Shown here one piece after another: positions 41,001 through 49,713 of a stretch of DNA of 64,000 bases. The DNA comes from a virus: positions 176,016-240,015 of IMG/VR virus record IMGVR_UViG_3300047499_000113; one strand, given 5' to 3'. The position numbers were made by a program, and so were the translations under genes. The notes beneath the pieces are model-generated. The model was not told where the DNA came from. It did no database searches and was given only the letters and a program-made list of their open reading frames with translations. How positions within the stretch are numbered: the first letter of the stretch is position 1; every line of letters begins with the position of its first letter.

Positions 41001-41921
41001 ATGCAGCCCAAGGGTCTCCCCTACGACTCGATCGTCATGCGCGAGCTTGGCCAGAGCTACGCGGACAAGGGTCTCTTCGAAGTCAACTTGATGTCAGGAG
41101 CGGTCGAGTGGGCAAACGAGTTCGCGCTATCTAAGTACGGGATGACCCTCGAACAGATCCAGGCGATGACAATCTACGACCTGGTTCCGGGCGAACATCA
41201 CGATGCCCTGGCGAGTTCAGTCGCAGATGAGTCGAAGGGTCGAACTCAAAAGTTCTCGATTTGGGCCGGCAAAGCCGCCAATGGGCAGCTTGTTTGGTGG
41301 TATATCACCAAAGTCAAGGCTGCTCATCCTTATCACTGGTACAAAGCCGAGTACCTCAACACCACAGCCAAGACGGGGCCTGAATTCACGGCGATGTTGG
41401 CTGCCATGAACACGGCCAACAGCTACAACGACCTGGCCGCACGGCTGCTCGACTACCAAGAGTGGACGCAGAGCGAAATCAAGAGAATCGATGACGCCAC
41501 TGCGGTCATCCGTCAGGGACAGTTCGAGATGCAAGAGCAGCTCAAGGGGTGTCTGTCCGCCGCGAATCGTGCCGCCAACGAGGCCGTTGAAGCGAATCAG
41601 CGGATGCAGAAGTTCGAGCAGAACGTCGAGAATCAGTTCGCGAAACAGACGACTGAGATCCTGCGGCTCATCAGCACTGACGTCGTGCACGAGCAGAGGA
41701 TGGCATCGTTCGAGTCAGCGATGAAGAAGGCTGCCTCTGACGCCGCTACGAACGCGATCAAGGAGATTGCGGCGTCGGCCGATAAAGCCGGCAAGGCCAT
41801 CACGACTCAAGCGAACAAAGCCGGTCAGGGCCTCGCACGCAAGGTCACGATTCCTGTCGGCGTGATCGCGACGGTCGCGACCATCATCCAGTGGATCATC
41901 ACGAACTGGCCGAAGAAGTAG
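41001..41921 (+). CDS. PAS-domain coiled-coil protein with C-terminal membrane anchor
   Basis: 306 residues. Residues 20-110 (LFEVNLMSGAVEWANEFALS; MTIYDLVPGEHHDALASSV) match a PAS sensor fold. Residues 130-265 are a long coiled coil resembling a chemoreceptor signalling hairpin (AANRAANEAVEANQRMQKFE). Residues 283-300 (VGVIATVATIIQWIITNW) form a single membrane helix. It has no kinase or methyl-accepting motif. It may sense a ligand or redox state at the inner membrane. Confidence 0.7.
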   Translation: MQPKGLPYDSIVMRELGQSYADKGLFEVNLMSGAVEWANEFALSKYGMTLEQIQAMTIYDLVPGEHHDALASSVADESKGRTQKFSIWAGKAANGQLVWWYITKVKAAHPYHWYKAEYLNTTAKTGPEFTAMLAAMNTANSYNDLAARLLDYQEWTQSEIKRIDDATAVIRQGQFEMQEQLKGCLSAANRAANEAVEANQRMQKFEQNVENQFAKQTTEILRLISTDVVHEQRMASFESAMKKAASDAATNAIKEIAASADKAGKAITTQANKAGQGLARKVTIPVGVIATVATIIQWIITNWPKK

Positions 41922-42141
41922 GCTTCGGATAGCCCTCGCGCACGAACCGATCCATTTCGGCCACGCGCTTGAGGGTCTCGGTCCGCCACCCTTGTTCGTC
42001 GGTGTTCCACGCCGCACGAAGGACAGCCTGCATGCGATCAGGTCGTTCGGCCTTCTCGGCCACGAACTTCTTGACGCGCTCATCTGTGGCGAACATTGCC
42101 TTGGCGAAACGCACGAGCGTCATCGACCTGTGTGGAAGCAT
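41899..42141 (-). CDS. Small helical hypothetical protein
   Basis: 80 residues; GGGAG lies 6 bases before the ATG. It is mainly helical (VRFAKAMFATDERVKKFVAE) with a Ser/Ala tail. It overlaps the end of the PAS gene on the other strand. The function is unknown. Confidence 0.55.
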   Translation of the reverse strand: MLPHRSMTLVRFAKAMFATDERVKKFVAEKAERPDRMQAVLRAAWNTDEQGWRTETLKRVAEMDRFVREGYPKPTSSASS

Positions 42142-42181
42142 CGTGTCTCCCTACCTCGAAGGTGTCGAGATTTCCGGCGTA

Positions 42182-42490
42182 TCACTCGTCGTCATCGAGG
42201 AATTTATCTAGCTCCAATGCCATCTCTCCGGACTTTGTCCGTTGCTCGGAAGACCTCGCCGACATCCGGCGGGCGAGTTCCGCTATCTGGCGCAGAGTCG
42301 AGTGCATCATCCGTGGCATGTCATCGCACTCAGCAGCACAACGTATCAGCCATCGTGCTCCGCTCACTGCAGCGATTCGCCATGACTCGATACCGCGATA
42401 CTCTGCAACTACATCAGTCTCAAGCGCGATTCGAAGCAACTCCTCTCGCAGTCGAGCAGGAATTGTATACTTTGCGGGTCCATCAGACAT
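42182..42490 (-). CDS. Hypothetical protein
   Basis: 102 residues from the ATG at 42490; an upstream in-frame start at 42532 is the alternative. ARLREELLRIALETDVVAEY and RWLIRCAAECDDMPRMM suggest a helical fold, ending in an Asp-rich tail. Its ATG overlaps the opposite-strand ATG of the next gene (CATG). Confidence 0.55.
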   Translation of the reverse strand: MSDGPAKYTIPARLREELLRIALETDVVAEYRGIESWRIAAVSGARWLIRCAAECDDMPRMMHSTLRQIAELARRMSARSSEQRTKSGEMALELDKFLDDDE

Positions 42491-43157
42491 GTCGTTAACA
42501 AGCCACTCCAAAAACGTCTTCGAGGCTACCATCGAAGATGGAAAGATCAGCGGGAAACGCCACGGCCGCGTTGCGATGGCTTCTCCGCAGGCCGCAGCTT
42601 ACTTCGACAAACTCAAAAGCGAGCTGAAACTCGCGAAGATCGAGGGCTACGAGATCCGAGCAGAAGAGAACACGCGTGACGCAATTGTGAAGGCGAAGAT
42701 CCGCGTGAGTTTCAACGGCAAGGAGTATGCGCAGAAAGTCCAGCTCTCGAGGTCCGGCGCTTACAAAGCAGAAACTCCGAAAGAGCCCATCGATGTCGGC
42801 AAGGACCCGGAGACTAAGAAGTTCTGCCTGCACATCGCTGAGGAAGCGCGCAGAGTGACCGGCCAGGCGACCTGGGATTACACGAAGGACGGGAATCCCA
42901 TCCCGCACGAAGACATCGTGCTCAGGCAGGTCCGCGAAGTGCTCAAGAACGACGTGCGCGATACGAACATGCGTCTCGTCCAGGAAATGCGGGACCTTCT
43001 CGAGCAGGACGACGTCAAACGCGAGGCTCTCATCGCTTTCGAAGACGTGATGCGAGACCGAGTGCACAACGCACTCGAAGAGTTCGAGAAACTGCCGCCC
43101 GAGACGATGCACAAGTTTCTTGACGAGATGTACTGCAAGAAAATCCACGACGCATGA
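42489..43157 (+). CDS. Hypothetical protein
   Basis: 222 residues. The N-terminal half is alpha/beta (GKISGKRHGR; ENTRDAIVKAKIRVSFNGKE). The C-terminal half is helical and acidic (RDLLEQDDVKREALIAFEDV). A GTATACT lies 17 bases before the ATG. No family is recognised. Its stop overlaps the start of a zinc-ribbon gene. Confidence 0.65.
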   Translation: MSLTSHSKNVFEATIEDGKISGKRHGRVAMASPQAAAYFDKLKSELKLAKIEGYEIRAEENTRDAIVKAKIRVSFNGKEYAQKVQLSRSGAYKAETPKEPIDVGKDPETKKFCLHIAEEARRVTGQATWDYTKDGNPIPHEDIVLRQVREVLKNDVRDTNMRLVQEMRDLLEQDDVKREALIAFEDVMRDRVHNALEEFEKLPPETMHKFLDEMYCKKIHDA

Positions 43158-43408
43158 GTAAACAAGCCGGCAACGGGCACGAGTGGCGAGACCTCTCGGA
43201 CAAAGAAGTCATCTTTCACAACCCGGAGCTTCGCGAGAAGGCAGCAAAGAGCGGGGAAGAGGGATCTCAGTGGATGAGCCGCAAGTCCTTGCCGTCTTGG
43301 TACAAAACACGTGAGTGCACCAGGTGTGGACTCTTGTCTCCAGATTACCTCGATCCGGAGAACTCATCCTGTAACATAGTCGTCGTGCGCGGCATCCACG
43401 AAAGTTGA
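43154..43408 (+). CDS. Small zinc-ribbon protein, HxW...CxxC...HES family
   Basis: 84 residues, ATG overlapping the previous stop (ATGA). GHEWRDL near residue 8, ECTRCGLL about 57 and SSCNIVVVRGIHES at the end follow the family order. The spacer between His and CxxC is the longest in the family. The function is unknown. Confidence 0.75.
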   Translation: MSKQAGNGHEWRDLSDKEVIFHNPELREKAAKSGEEGSQWMSRKSLPSWYKTRECTRCGLLSPDYLDPENSSCNIVVVRGIHES

Positions 43409-43430
43409 ACCTTTTCTGCGCCGCGGGAAC

Positions 43431-43625
43431 GTGGATAGGGCTCGGTTGGAGAGGATTGCTGCACGAGTCGCCTGGGAACCGCCCAAGACGGATTCTGGCG
43501 AGACCATGACGCTCCTCGAATACGCCGGCCCTCTCGGACCGAACGACGAAGTCATAGAGCGCGACGGCAAGCAGTACGTCTTGCGCAAAGCTCCGAAAGC
43601 GCCGGCGAAGCCATACGAGTGGTGA
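43431..43625 (+). CDS. Hypothetical small protein with RIAAR N-terminus
   Basis: 64 residues from a GTG. The start MDRARLERIAARVAWEPP closely matches MDETRLARIAARIAALPP of the protein at 63463. The remainder is acidic and Pro-rich (KAPKAPAKPYEW). The function is unknown. Confidence 0.6.
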   Translation: MDRARLERIAARVAWEPPKTDSGETMTLLEYAGPLGPNDEVIERDGKQYVLRKAPKAPAKPYEW

Positions 43626-43626
43626 T

Positions 43627-43633
43627 GTAAGTT
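43627..43633 (+). promoter_or_regulatory. Start-proximal -10 element before a TTG start
   Basis: GTAAGTT ends 7 bases before the TTG at 43641, supporting that unusual start. Confidence 0.45.
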
Positions 43634-43640
43634 CCCCTCG

Positions 43641-43871
43641 TTGAGGAGGCACGTCTGGCCCGAAATGAAGCCCACCGAGATTCAAGGGCAGTGGAAAAGC
43701 GTGTGCCCTCGGTGTGGAACAGTCATTTGGGGCTCGATGGGCCACAAGCCAACGCCGGCGGACCTACAGTTCCAAGACATCCTGGAGATTGCGATGAGCA
43801 ACTTGCCCGGCGAGTCATGGAGTCCTAAGTGCACGATTGGGGATTCGTGTCAGAGCGTCGAAGACCGCTGA
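43641..43871 (+). CDS. Small zinc-ribbon protein, HxW family without MES tail
   Basis: 76 residues from a TTG. This start yields MRRHVW, matching the M..HxW start of the family. SVCPRCGTVIWG and two later cysteines (SPKCTIGDSC) could bind zinc. The C-terminus is SVEDR, lacking the (M/H)ES ending. Its 3' end overlaps the next family member by 43 bases. Confidence 0.65.
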   Translation: MRRHVWPEMKPTEIQGQWKSVCPRCGTVIWGSMGHKPTPADLQFQDILEIAMSNLPGESWSPKCTIGDSCQSVEDR

Positions 43872-44017
43872 ACAGCTACGGGTCGGACAGAGAAGCGACC
43901 TGGAAGTGCAGCAAGTGTCTGAAGACGACGACTACAGACGACAAAGACGAGCGGCCGTATGTCGGACACGACGACAACTGCGACATGACCGCCGTCCGAG
44001 CAGTGATGGAGAGTTAG
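43829..44017 (+). CDS. Small zinc-ribbon protein, HxW...CxxC...MES family
   Basis: 62 residues from a GTG giving MHDW. TWKCSKCLKTTTTDD and DDNCDMTAVRAVMES follow; the last 12 residues are nearly identical to those of the gene at 22386. It is a tandem paralogue of the previous gene. The function is unknown. Confidence 0.72.
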   Translation: MHDWGFVSERRRPLNSYGSDREATWKCSKCLKTTTTDDKDERPYVGHDDNCDMTAVRAVMES

Positions 44018-44018
44018 C

Positions 44019-44690
44019 ATGCAAGACGACGACAAAGTGGCACTCATCGACCTGGACGGAACAATCGCCGACTACGACACGGCGATGAAGAAAGAGCTGG
44101 ACTTCCTGCGCTCTCCTGGAGAGCCTCCGGTGATCGACAGGTACATGGACAGGGAAGCCAACGAAGTGCGTGCTGCAAGAAGGGCTTCTACGCGAGCGGT
44201 GGCGCACGAGGCGCCTCATCTCGAGCGCCGACGCAAGCTCATCCAGCAAAAGCCCGGATTCTGGCGCGGACTCCCTCGTCATCCGCTCGGATTCCAGGTA
44301 ATCGAAGAGATACGCGCCCTGCGCTTCACGCTCGGCGTGCTCACGAAGGGTCCGGGCAAGACTCCGGGAGCGTGGACCGAGAAGTTCGAGTGGTGTCAGG
44401 CGAACATCCCCGACGCCGACGTGACCATCACGCAGAACAAGGCGCGCGTCTACGGGCGCGTCCTGTTCGATGACTGGCCCGACTACTACATCCCGTGGCT
44501 CGTCCACCGTCCGCGCGGACTCGTCATCTCGGTCGCTCAGCCGTGGAATGCGAACATGGACGAGATTCTTGCTGCGGCGAAGAAGGCGGGAGTCGAGACT
44601 CCGCGCATCATTCGCTACGATGGGACGAATCTCGAAGAGTTGAAAGCGCAGCTGCACTGGGCGTACAATCGTCCGTCACGGAGCGTCTGA
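44019..44690 (+). CDS. HAD-superfamily phosphatase, nucleotidase-like
   Basis: 223 residues. ALIDLDGTIADYD is HAD motif I, GVLTKGPGKTPGAW motif II and RVLFDDWPDYY motif IV; NKARVYGR supplies the motif III region. Phage relatives are often 5'(3')-deoxyribonucleotidases. It starts 2 bases after the previous stop. It may trim unwanted dNMPs, fitting the altered nucleotide metabolism, but the substrate is not evident from sequence. Confidence 0.75.
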   Translation: MQDDDKVALIDLDGTIADYDTAMKKELDFLRSPGEPPVIDRYMDREANEVRAARRASTRAVAHEAPHLERRRKLIQQKPGFWRGLPRHPLGFQVIEEIRALRFTLGVLTKGPGKTPGAWTEKFEWCQANIPDADVTITQNKARVYGRVLFDDWPDYYIPWLVHRPRGLVISVAQPWNANMDEILAAAKKAGVETPRIIRYDGTNLEELKAQLHWAYNRPSRSV

Positions 44691-45076
44691 TGGACTCCAC
44701 GGTGAAAGTCGGACCGATACCTGGTGAGTCTGATCCGAAAGACGCGGCGCAGGAACGGCTCACCAAACTGAAGGAGTCGTTCAAGCTGGGAACCTATCAG
44801 CACTACAAGGGCCCATACTACACGGTCTACGCGCTCTCCATCAAGGAGGACACATGCGACGTGCTCGTGCACTACTCGCATGATCACAAGACCCAGTGGA
44901 CAAGGACCTTCGAAGACTTCACGACTGCCGTCGAAGGACACGGCAAACGCTTCAAATACGTGCGAGAAGCGCACCCGATTCAGCTTCTGCGGGCTGCCGG
45001 TTTCGACAGCATGGTAGACGGCTTCCAGGCGCTCGGAGACGCGTGGCAGTTTCTGCGTGAGATTCGCGGCGCGTAA
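44690..45076 (+). CDS. DUF1653-like protein
   Basis: 128 residues; the ATG overlaps the previous stop (TGATG). GTYQHYKGPYYTVYALS and QWTRTFEDFTTAVEG match the G-x-Y-x-HYKG...W.R....F pattern of DUF1653, a small beta barrel of unknown function. The C-terminal 30 residues are helical. A GTACAAT occurs about 20 bases before the ATG. Confidence 0.65.
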   Translation: MDSTVKVGPIPGESDPKDAAQERLTKLKESFKLGTYQHYKGPYYTVYALSIKEDTCDVLVHYSHDHKTQWTRTFEDFTTAVEGHGKRFKYVREAHPIQLLRAAGFDSMVDGFQALGDAWQFLREIRGA

Positions 45077-45079
45077 CGT
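45073..45079 (+). promoter_or_regulatory. Start-proximal -10 element
   Basis: GTAACGT ends 5 bases before the ATG at 45085 and overlaps the preceding stop codon. Confidence 0.5.
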
Positions 45080-45084
45080 CTGGT

Positions 45085-45381
45085 ATGTCGGATTACGTGC
45101 ACTTTCTCGGCGCCATCACGCGCTGCGATGGGCTCCTTGCATTCGGGAAGTTCATCCGAGATGACGGGCAAATCATCGACGAGATGGGTATGCCCCTCAA
45201 CGCCTTCAATGTTCCTCCGCCGCCGGCGACGGTCATCATCGCTCGGGCGAAGTTGAACGGGCCGGGCCCGATCGCCAAGCTGGATCTCAAGTTCCGGGCA
45301 GCCACGCTCGAGGAGATCCAGTTCTTCGACCGAGTCGAGATGGCCGAAGTCTTCCAATGGATGAAGACCGTCGAGATCTAG
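45085..45381 (+). CDS. Hypothetical protein
   Basis: 98 residues, alpha/beta (PPPATVIIARAKLNGPGPIA; LEEIQFFDRVEMAEVFQWM). No family is recognised. It lies just before the Ig-repeat protein. Confidence 0.6.
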   Translation: MSDYVHFLGAITRCDGLLAFGKFIRDDGQIIDEMGMPLNAFNVPPPPATVIIARAKLNGPGPIAKLDLKFRAATLEEIQFFDRVEMAEVFQWMKTVEI

Positions 45382-45395
45382 GCTGCTTGTGAAGG

Positions 45396-45402
45396 GTAGC
45401 GT
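45396..45402 (+). promoter_or_regulatory. Start-proximal -10 element for Ig-repeat gene
   Basis: GTAGCGT ends 6 bases before the ATG at 45409. Confidence 0.5.
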
Positions 45403-45408
45403 TTGACC

Positions 45409-47988
45409 ATGCCCACCTTCACCGTGTCCTTGATCGCGTCGATTCCGGTCAGCGCACAAGTGGTGGTCGAGGCTGACAACGAGCAGGATGCCGTCAAACT
45501 GGCAGCCCAGCTCCATTCACAAGCCCGCCTCGGGTGGCTCTACAATGGCCTCCCCATCCCGGCGTTCAACGGGCCGGTGGCCTCCATCTGGTCGAGTCCC
45601 GGGACGTTGCCCGGACCTGGGCCCAAGACGTCCAAGACGACCCTTCAGGTCAACTCCACAGTGGTGCCGTTCGGCACACCGGTCACAGCGGTCGCCACCA
45701 TTCAGCCAGGCGCTACCGGCCTGGTGACTTTCTACGACGGAGGCACGCTGCTGGGGTCGGCGGTGCCGAACGGTTTGGGAGTCGCCACTCTCGCCGACAT
45801 TAACTTGCCCATCGGGACCCAGCCGATTGTGGCGCAGTTCGCAGGCGATTTATATCTGGCACCAAGCACGTCGAACATCGTGGACGTTCTCGTGCAAGCA
45901 CCCGCGACGCAAACAGCGGTCGTGGCCGCGCCGAACCCGCAGAACTTCGGAAACAACGTCACCATCACGGCGACCGTCACATCGACCGCGGGCACCCCGG
46001 ATGGGCTCGTGTTCTTCTATGACGGGCTCACGCAAATCGGATCCGGACCGCTCAGTGGTGGTATGGCTTCCATGGTCACGAATGTGCTTGCCGCGGGCAA
46101 CCATTCGTTGACTGCTGCGTATCAAGGAAGTTCCAACTTCGCGCCAAGCACGTCTCCCGCATACATCGAGACCATTCTTACGACAGCGACAAACACCACG
46201 GTGATGTCGAACTTGCCGAGTTCGATCTTCGAACAACTCGTGGTCTTTACTGCAAGCGTCAGTTCTACGTTTGGTCCTCCAACCTCCGGAACTGTCCACT
46301 TCGTAGCTGTGCCGTCCAGCGGACCGTCGATCGATCTCGGGACTGTGGGTGTGGATGGAAGCGGCAACGCCGCGGTATCCAGTGCCACGTTGCCCGTTGG
46401 CACGTACACTATTCAGGCCACGTACAGCGGCAACGTCAACTTCCAGGGAAGCCAGGGCACCACCGGTCAACTCGTCGCCGCTGCTCCGACAAACACTGCG
46501 GTTGTTTCGAGCAATTCGAACGCGGCATTCGGTGTTCTTGTCACGTGGACCGCAACCGTCACGTCGACGTACGGAACAGTCAATGCGGGGTCAGTCACAT
46601 TCGTCGCTATCCCTACTGGAGAAGGCGTCCCTATCACGTTGGGAACTCAGAACGTCGACGGCACCGGACACGCATCGGTCAGCTCGTCCACGCTTCCGGC
46701 CGGGTCTTGGACGATTCAGGCGTCCTATAGCGGCACCATGAATTTCGGCGCCAGCGTCGGAACGACGGGCCAGACGATCTTCTTGAACACCGCTATGATC
46801 ACGGTGACGGACAACCCGACCTCGTTCAATACGCTATACTTGGACGGGCTCGTTTTGCGTGCCACTCTCAGCGGCAGTGGACCTACCCCGACCGGCACTG
46901 TGACATTCTATGCGGGATCAACCGTCGGGTGGCCAGGTGATGCGGCTGCAGTTCCCGGAGGGTCAAATATCACCATCGTGGGTGGTGTGGCCCAAGTCAC
47001 CATTCCTTCGACGAGTATCGGCGTCGGGGTCTATACGATTTCGTGCTCGTACAGCGGAGACAGCAATTACTCGCCGGTGACGTATACTGTCCCAACCACC
47101 TGCCAGCTCAACGTGGTCGATCCGTTCAATATCGTGAACTCGACGCACGCTACGACAGTGCTGAATGGGAATCTTACCGACAACACGGTCAATTTCCTGG
47201 CAGGAGGCGAGTACAGCGTTCAAGTCAACGACCAGCTCATCATGAACGGAACTGGCAACGTATACCAGATCCTTGCAGTGAGCACCAACACGCTAAGCGT
47301 GCTGTCCGTCATCAACTCGGATACCGGACCCAACAACAACGGCTTTACCAGCAGTGACGTTGGGTCAAATATGTCGTACACGATCGAAAGCTCGAACATC
47401 TCTCCAAATCAATTCTGGAGGCTGGCGAGCAGTCCATCCGGGACATACAACGATTGGACTGTCACTGTCCAACAAGGAACCGGAGCCGCTCCGACACCGA
47501 CAGGGACACTCTGGTTCTTCTACTTCCCGAGCGGCGAGTTCACTCAAGCGCCAGCGTGGACACAACTCGGGATTGTCAGCAACGTCACGAACAGCGGCGG
47601 TCTCATTCAGATCGTCACGACACAAGAGCACGGATACATCAGCGGACAGCAAGCAGTCATTAGTGGTGTCGTTGGAGTCCCGGCAAATGGTACATGGACT
47701 GTCACCATCGTCGACTCTCAGACATTCACCCTCAACGGGTCCGTGTTCTCAGGAAGCTATTCGAGCGGCGGAATTTGCGGTTTCTTGATGAGCGGGGGTT
47801 CTGCCACCTTCCACATGGACCAAGGTGGTGCCGACCCATTTGGAGGCGGCCTAGCGCAGAGCGCACCTCTTTCCGTGCAGTATAGCGGCGACTCGAATTA
47901 TGCCAACACTCCGAACCCGAACGGAGACTCCTCGCTCCCGCCAGGGGCTCCTCTCCTCGGAGGTGTGCAGCTCGAGGGAGCCGGTTAG
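45409..47988 (+). CDS. Multi-repeat Ig-like (Big_3-type) surface protein
   Basis: 859 residues. At least five Ig-like repeats run from about residue 75 to 560, each with an ATV/ATI strand, a TGLVTFYDGGTLLGS or SGTVHFVA strand and a closing QATYSGN-like strand. A different beta region with FYFPSGEF and a ubiquitin-like NGTWTVTIVDSQTFTLNGS segment follows, then a final YSGDSNYANTP repeat. No signal peptide is seen. It is likely a virion or tail-fibre adhesion protein that binds the host surface. Confidence 0.75.
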   Translation: MPTFTVSLIASIPVSAQVVVEADNEQDAVKLAAQLHSQARLGWLYNGLPIPAFNGPVASIWSSPGTLPGPGPKTSKTTLQVNSTVVPFGTPVTAVATIQPGATGLVTFYDGGTLLGSAVPNGLGVATLADINLPIGTQPIVAQFAGDLYLAPSTSNIVDVLVQAPATQTAVVAAPNPQNFGNNVTITATVTSTAGTPDGLVFFYDGLTQIGSGPLSGGMASMVTNVLAAGNHSLTAAYQGSSNFAPSTSPAYIETILTTATNTTVMSNLPSSIFEQLVVFTASVSSTFGPPTSGTVHFVAVPSSGPSIDLGTVGVDGSGNAAVSSATLPVGTYTIQATYSGNVNFQGSQGTTGQLVAAAPTNTAVVSSNSNAAFGVLVTWTATVTSTYGTVNAGSVTFVAIPTGEGVPITLGTQNVDGTGHASVSSSTLPAGSWTIQASYSGTMNFGASVGTTGQTIFLNTAMITVTDNPTSFNTLYLDGLVLRATLSGSGPTPTGTVTFYAGSTVGWPGDAAAVPGGSNITIVGGVAQVTIPSTSIGVGVYTISCSYSGDSNYSPVTYTVPTTCQLNVVDPFNIVNSTHATTVLNGNLTDNTVNFLAGGEYSVQVNDQLIMNGTGNVYQILAVSTNTLSVLSVINSDTGPNNNGFTSSDVGSNMSYTIESSNISPNQFWRLASSPSGTYNDWTVTVQQGTGAAPTPTGTLWFFYFPSGEFTQAPAWTQLGIVSNVTNSGGLIQIVTTQEHGYISGQQAVISGVVGVPANGTWTVTIVDSQTFTLNGSVFSGSYSSGGICGFLMSGGSATFHMDQGGADPFGGGLAQSAPLSVQYSGDSNYANTPNPNGDSSLPPGAPLLGGVQLEGAG

Positions 47989-48476
47989 CGATGCGGATGC
48001 TCAGCGTTCCAGACCTTGAGAAGAGCAAGCCTTCTGTCGATAGGGCCGGCGCGGTCTAGGATGAGCACACCGTCAAGGTGATCGGTCTCGTGCTGCACGC
48101 ACGCGCTCGCGAGCCCATTGCACACCATCTCCACTTTGGAGCCGCGGTAATCTAGAGCCCGTACCAATACCGAGGCCGGGCGAGACACCTCAATCGTGGC
48201 CCCTGGAAGACTCAGGCAGCCCTCTTCCAGTCTGGCAGTGCCTTCTCCCATGTCCTCCACTATCGGGTTGACGAAGGCTTTCCGACCCTGACCCGGCAAG
48301 TGCATGACGAACATGCGGAGTGCGATTCCGCATTGCGGGGCAGCCAGACCTATTCCTCCCCATTCGTCCATGCGGTCCATCATTTCGTCGATGGAGTGTT
48401 GGATCTCAGGGGAAAAGACCTCTACTGGCTTGCACTTTGTCCGAAGTCGAACATCGGGGTACAGCAGCAGGCTCAT
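47985..48476 (-). CDS. def: Peptide deformylase
   Basis: 163 residues from the ATG at 48476, which has CGAGG 4 bases upstream. The three signature motifs are intact: GGIGLAAPQCG, EEGCLSLPG (zinc cysteine) and CVQHETDHLDG (HExxH-type zinc site, reading HETDH). It removes the formyl group from new proteins. Phage deformylases are known from other large phages and may keep phage protein maturation going. It faces away from the spanin-like gene. Confidence 0.9.
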   Translation of the reverse strand: MSLLLYPDVRLRTKCKPVEVFSPEIQHSIDEMMDRMDEWGGIGLAAPQCGIALRMFVMHLPGQGRKAFVNPIVEDMGEGTARLEEGCLSLPGATIEVSRPASVLVRALDYRGSKVEMVCNGLASACVQHETDHLDGVLILDRAGPIDRRLALLKVWNAEHPHR

Positions 48477-48534
48477 TTGCCTCGAGAGTCCATTCAAGCC
48501 CAGTGCGCCGGCCTCGTTGGGGCCTTATTTCCTT

Positions 48535-48541
48535 GTAAAGT
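48535..48541 (+). promoter_or_regulatory. Start-proximal -10 element for spanin-like gene
   Basis: GTAAAGT ends 5 bases before the ATG at 48547. With the next three bases it forms GTAAAGTTAC, which also reads GTAACTT on minus, 60 bases before the deformylase start. Confidence 0.5.
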
Positions 48542-48546
48542 TACAC

Positions 48547-49146
48547 ATGCCCGGCGAGCAGCAAGAAGGCCAGGTTGATGAAGCACAGCCCGCGGTTGAG
48601 GTCGCAGGAAAGGACCTCATCCTCCATCTCGGAGGCGGCGGAGGGAGCGATAGCACCCCACCGGATCCGAAGGCCCAGAGACTCAAGTCATGGGCGAACA
48701 TCATCGCAACGACGGCAGCGCTGGTCACGGCCGTTGGAGCACTCATCAGACCGCAAGACCAGACGGCGACGAAGAACGCGTACGAGCAGCTCAAGACGTC
48801 GATTGAACAGACCAATCAAAACGTGCAGAGCAATCACGACGATGTAGTCGCATTGCACAACTACTTGCAGGGGTACTTCGCTTCGAACGCACAGGTCTCT
48901 CTGCCGCCGCTCTCCGGCTCGAGCGGAGGTGGGTCGAGCGGGTTCAGCAGTGGCTCAGGCGGTCCTGCTCCTTCGACTTCGTCCACAGCCAGGAGACCAC
49001 CGCCGTACACCGCAGCGCCCACCACTACGGCGACGATGGCTTACGCGCCGTCACAGGCATCGCCAGCGTTCCCGCTGCCGCCCGTCGCGTCCAACGTCGC
49101 TCCGCCTCCCCTGCCGCCATTCGATTCAGTCGCGGCTAAGAAGTAG
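48547..49146 (+). CDS. Membrane protein, spanin- or holin-like
   Basis: 199 residues. After 50 acidic residues a single membrane helix (NIIATTAALVTAVGALI, about 52-68) is followed by a helical segment (KNAYEQLKTSIEQTNQNVQS) and a long Gly/Ser then Pro/Ala/Thr-rich tail. An inner-membrane spanin with a periplasmic coiled coil and flexible tail fits. It lies 0.6 kb before the endolysin, so it is part of a lysis module. Confidence 0.6.
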   Translation: MPGEQQEGQVDEAQPAVEVAGKDLILHLGGGGGSDSTPPDPKAQRLKSWANIIATTAALVTAVGALIRPQDQTATKNAYEQLKTSIEQTNQNVQSNHDDVVALHNYLQGYFASNAQVSLPPLSGSSGGGSSGFSSGSGGPAPSTSSTARRPPPYTAAPTTTATMAYAPSQASPAFPLPPVASNVAPPPLPPFDSVAAKK

Positions 49147-49713
49147 GTCCTGACCGCATCGGAGCGCGTGCACGATCTCGATGAGGCGTGGCCATGTGTG
49201 AATCCGCTTGAACCCACGTGACGTCCTGTTGTATGTCATATCCCACAGGAGTGCGTGGGACTTCGGGTGCCACTCTTCCCATTTCTGAATCGTCTTGGGA
49301 CGATCATCGACGAGAAGGTCGCCACGTACGTGGTGCTTCTTGAACGCATGCACAATGTCGTCGTGCGCCGCGGTGTAGAATCTGTGCAGCCACTCTTGGC
49401 GCTCACGCATCCATGTCGGATTGTGAGGATGAGGAGTCGTAACGAACACGACTTCACAAATCTGTTTCAGCTCGCGCACCGCTTCCACGGATCCGGGCTG
49501 GGGGAGGATCCGCGATGCGAAGCCAGGCTTGGCGATCGCAGCATTTAGAGCGTCCTTCATCTCCTGAGTCGGCAGGATGTCGGTCACGTCCCACGTGACG
49601 AAGTCCTCGAGCTTGAGGTTGAGGCCGAACATCTCATTCGCTACGTTCCGAGCCTCGGAATGGAAATCGCCCAGCGGTCCGTCAACATCGAGTAGGAGAA
49701 CTACGTCGCGCAT
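49126..49713 (-). CDS. 5'(3')-deoxyribonucleotidase-like HAD phosphatase
   Basis: 195 residues. VLLLDVDGPLGDFHSEA is motif I, VVFVTTPHPHNPTW motif II with the NT5C-type TxPxxxxxxW pattern, and GDLLVDDRPKTIQKW motif IV. It would dephosphorylate deoxynucleoside monophosphates. It is the second HAD phosphatase in the window. It is divergent from the endolysin gene with overlapping -10 elements. Confidence 0.82.
   Translation of the reverse strand: MRDVVLLLDVDGPLGDFHSEARNVANEMFGLNLKLEDFVTWDVTDILPTQEMKDALNAAIAKPGFASRILPQPGSVEAVRELKQICEVVFVTTPHPHNPTWMRERQEWLHRFYTAAHDDIVHAFKKHHVRGDLLVDDRPKTIQKWEEWHPKSHALLWDMTYNRTSRGFKRIHTWPRLIEIVHALRCGQDLLLSRD

Noticed and set aside
43641-43665. ATG at 43665 as start of the zinc-ribbon gene, with AGGAGG upstream
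   Set aside because: It would remove the conserved H-x-W and the AGGAGG is about 15 bases away; the TTG at 43641 keeps the motif and has GTAAGTT at 7 bases.
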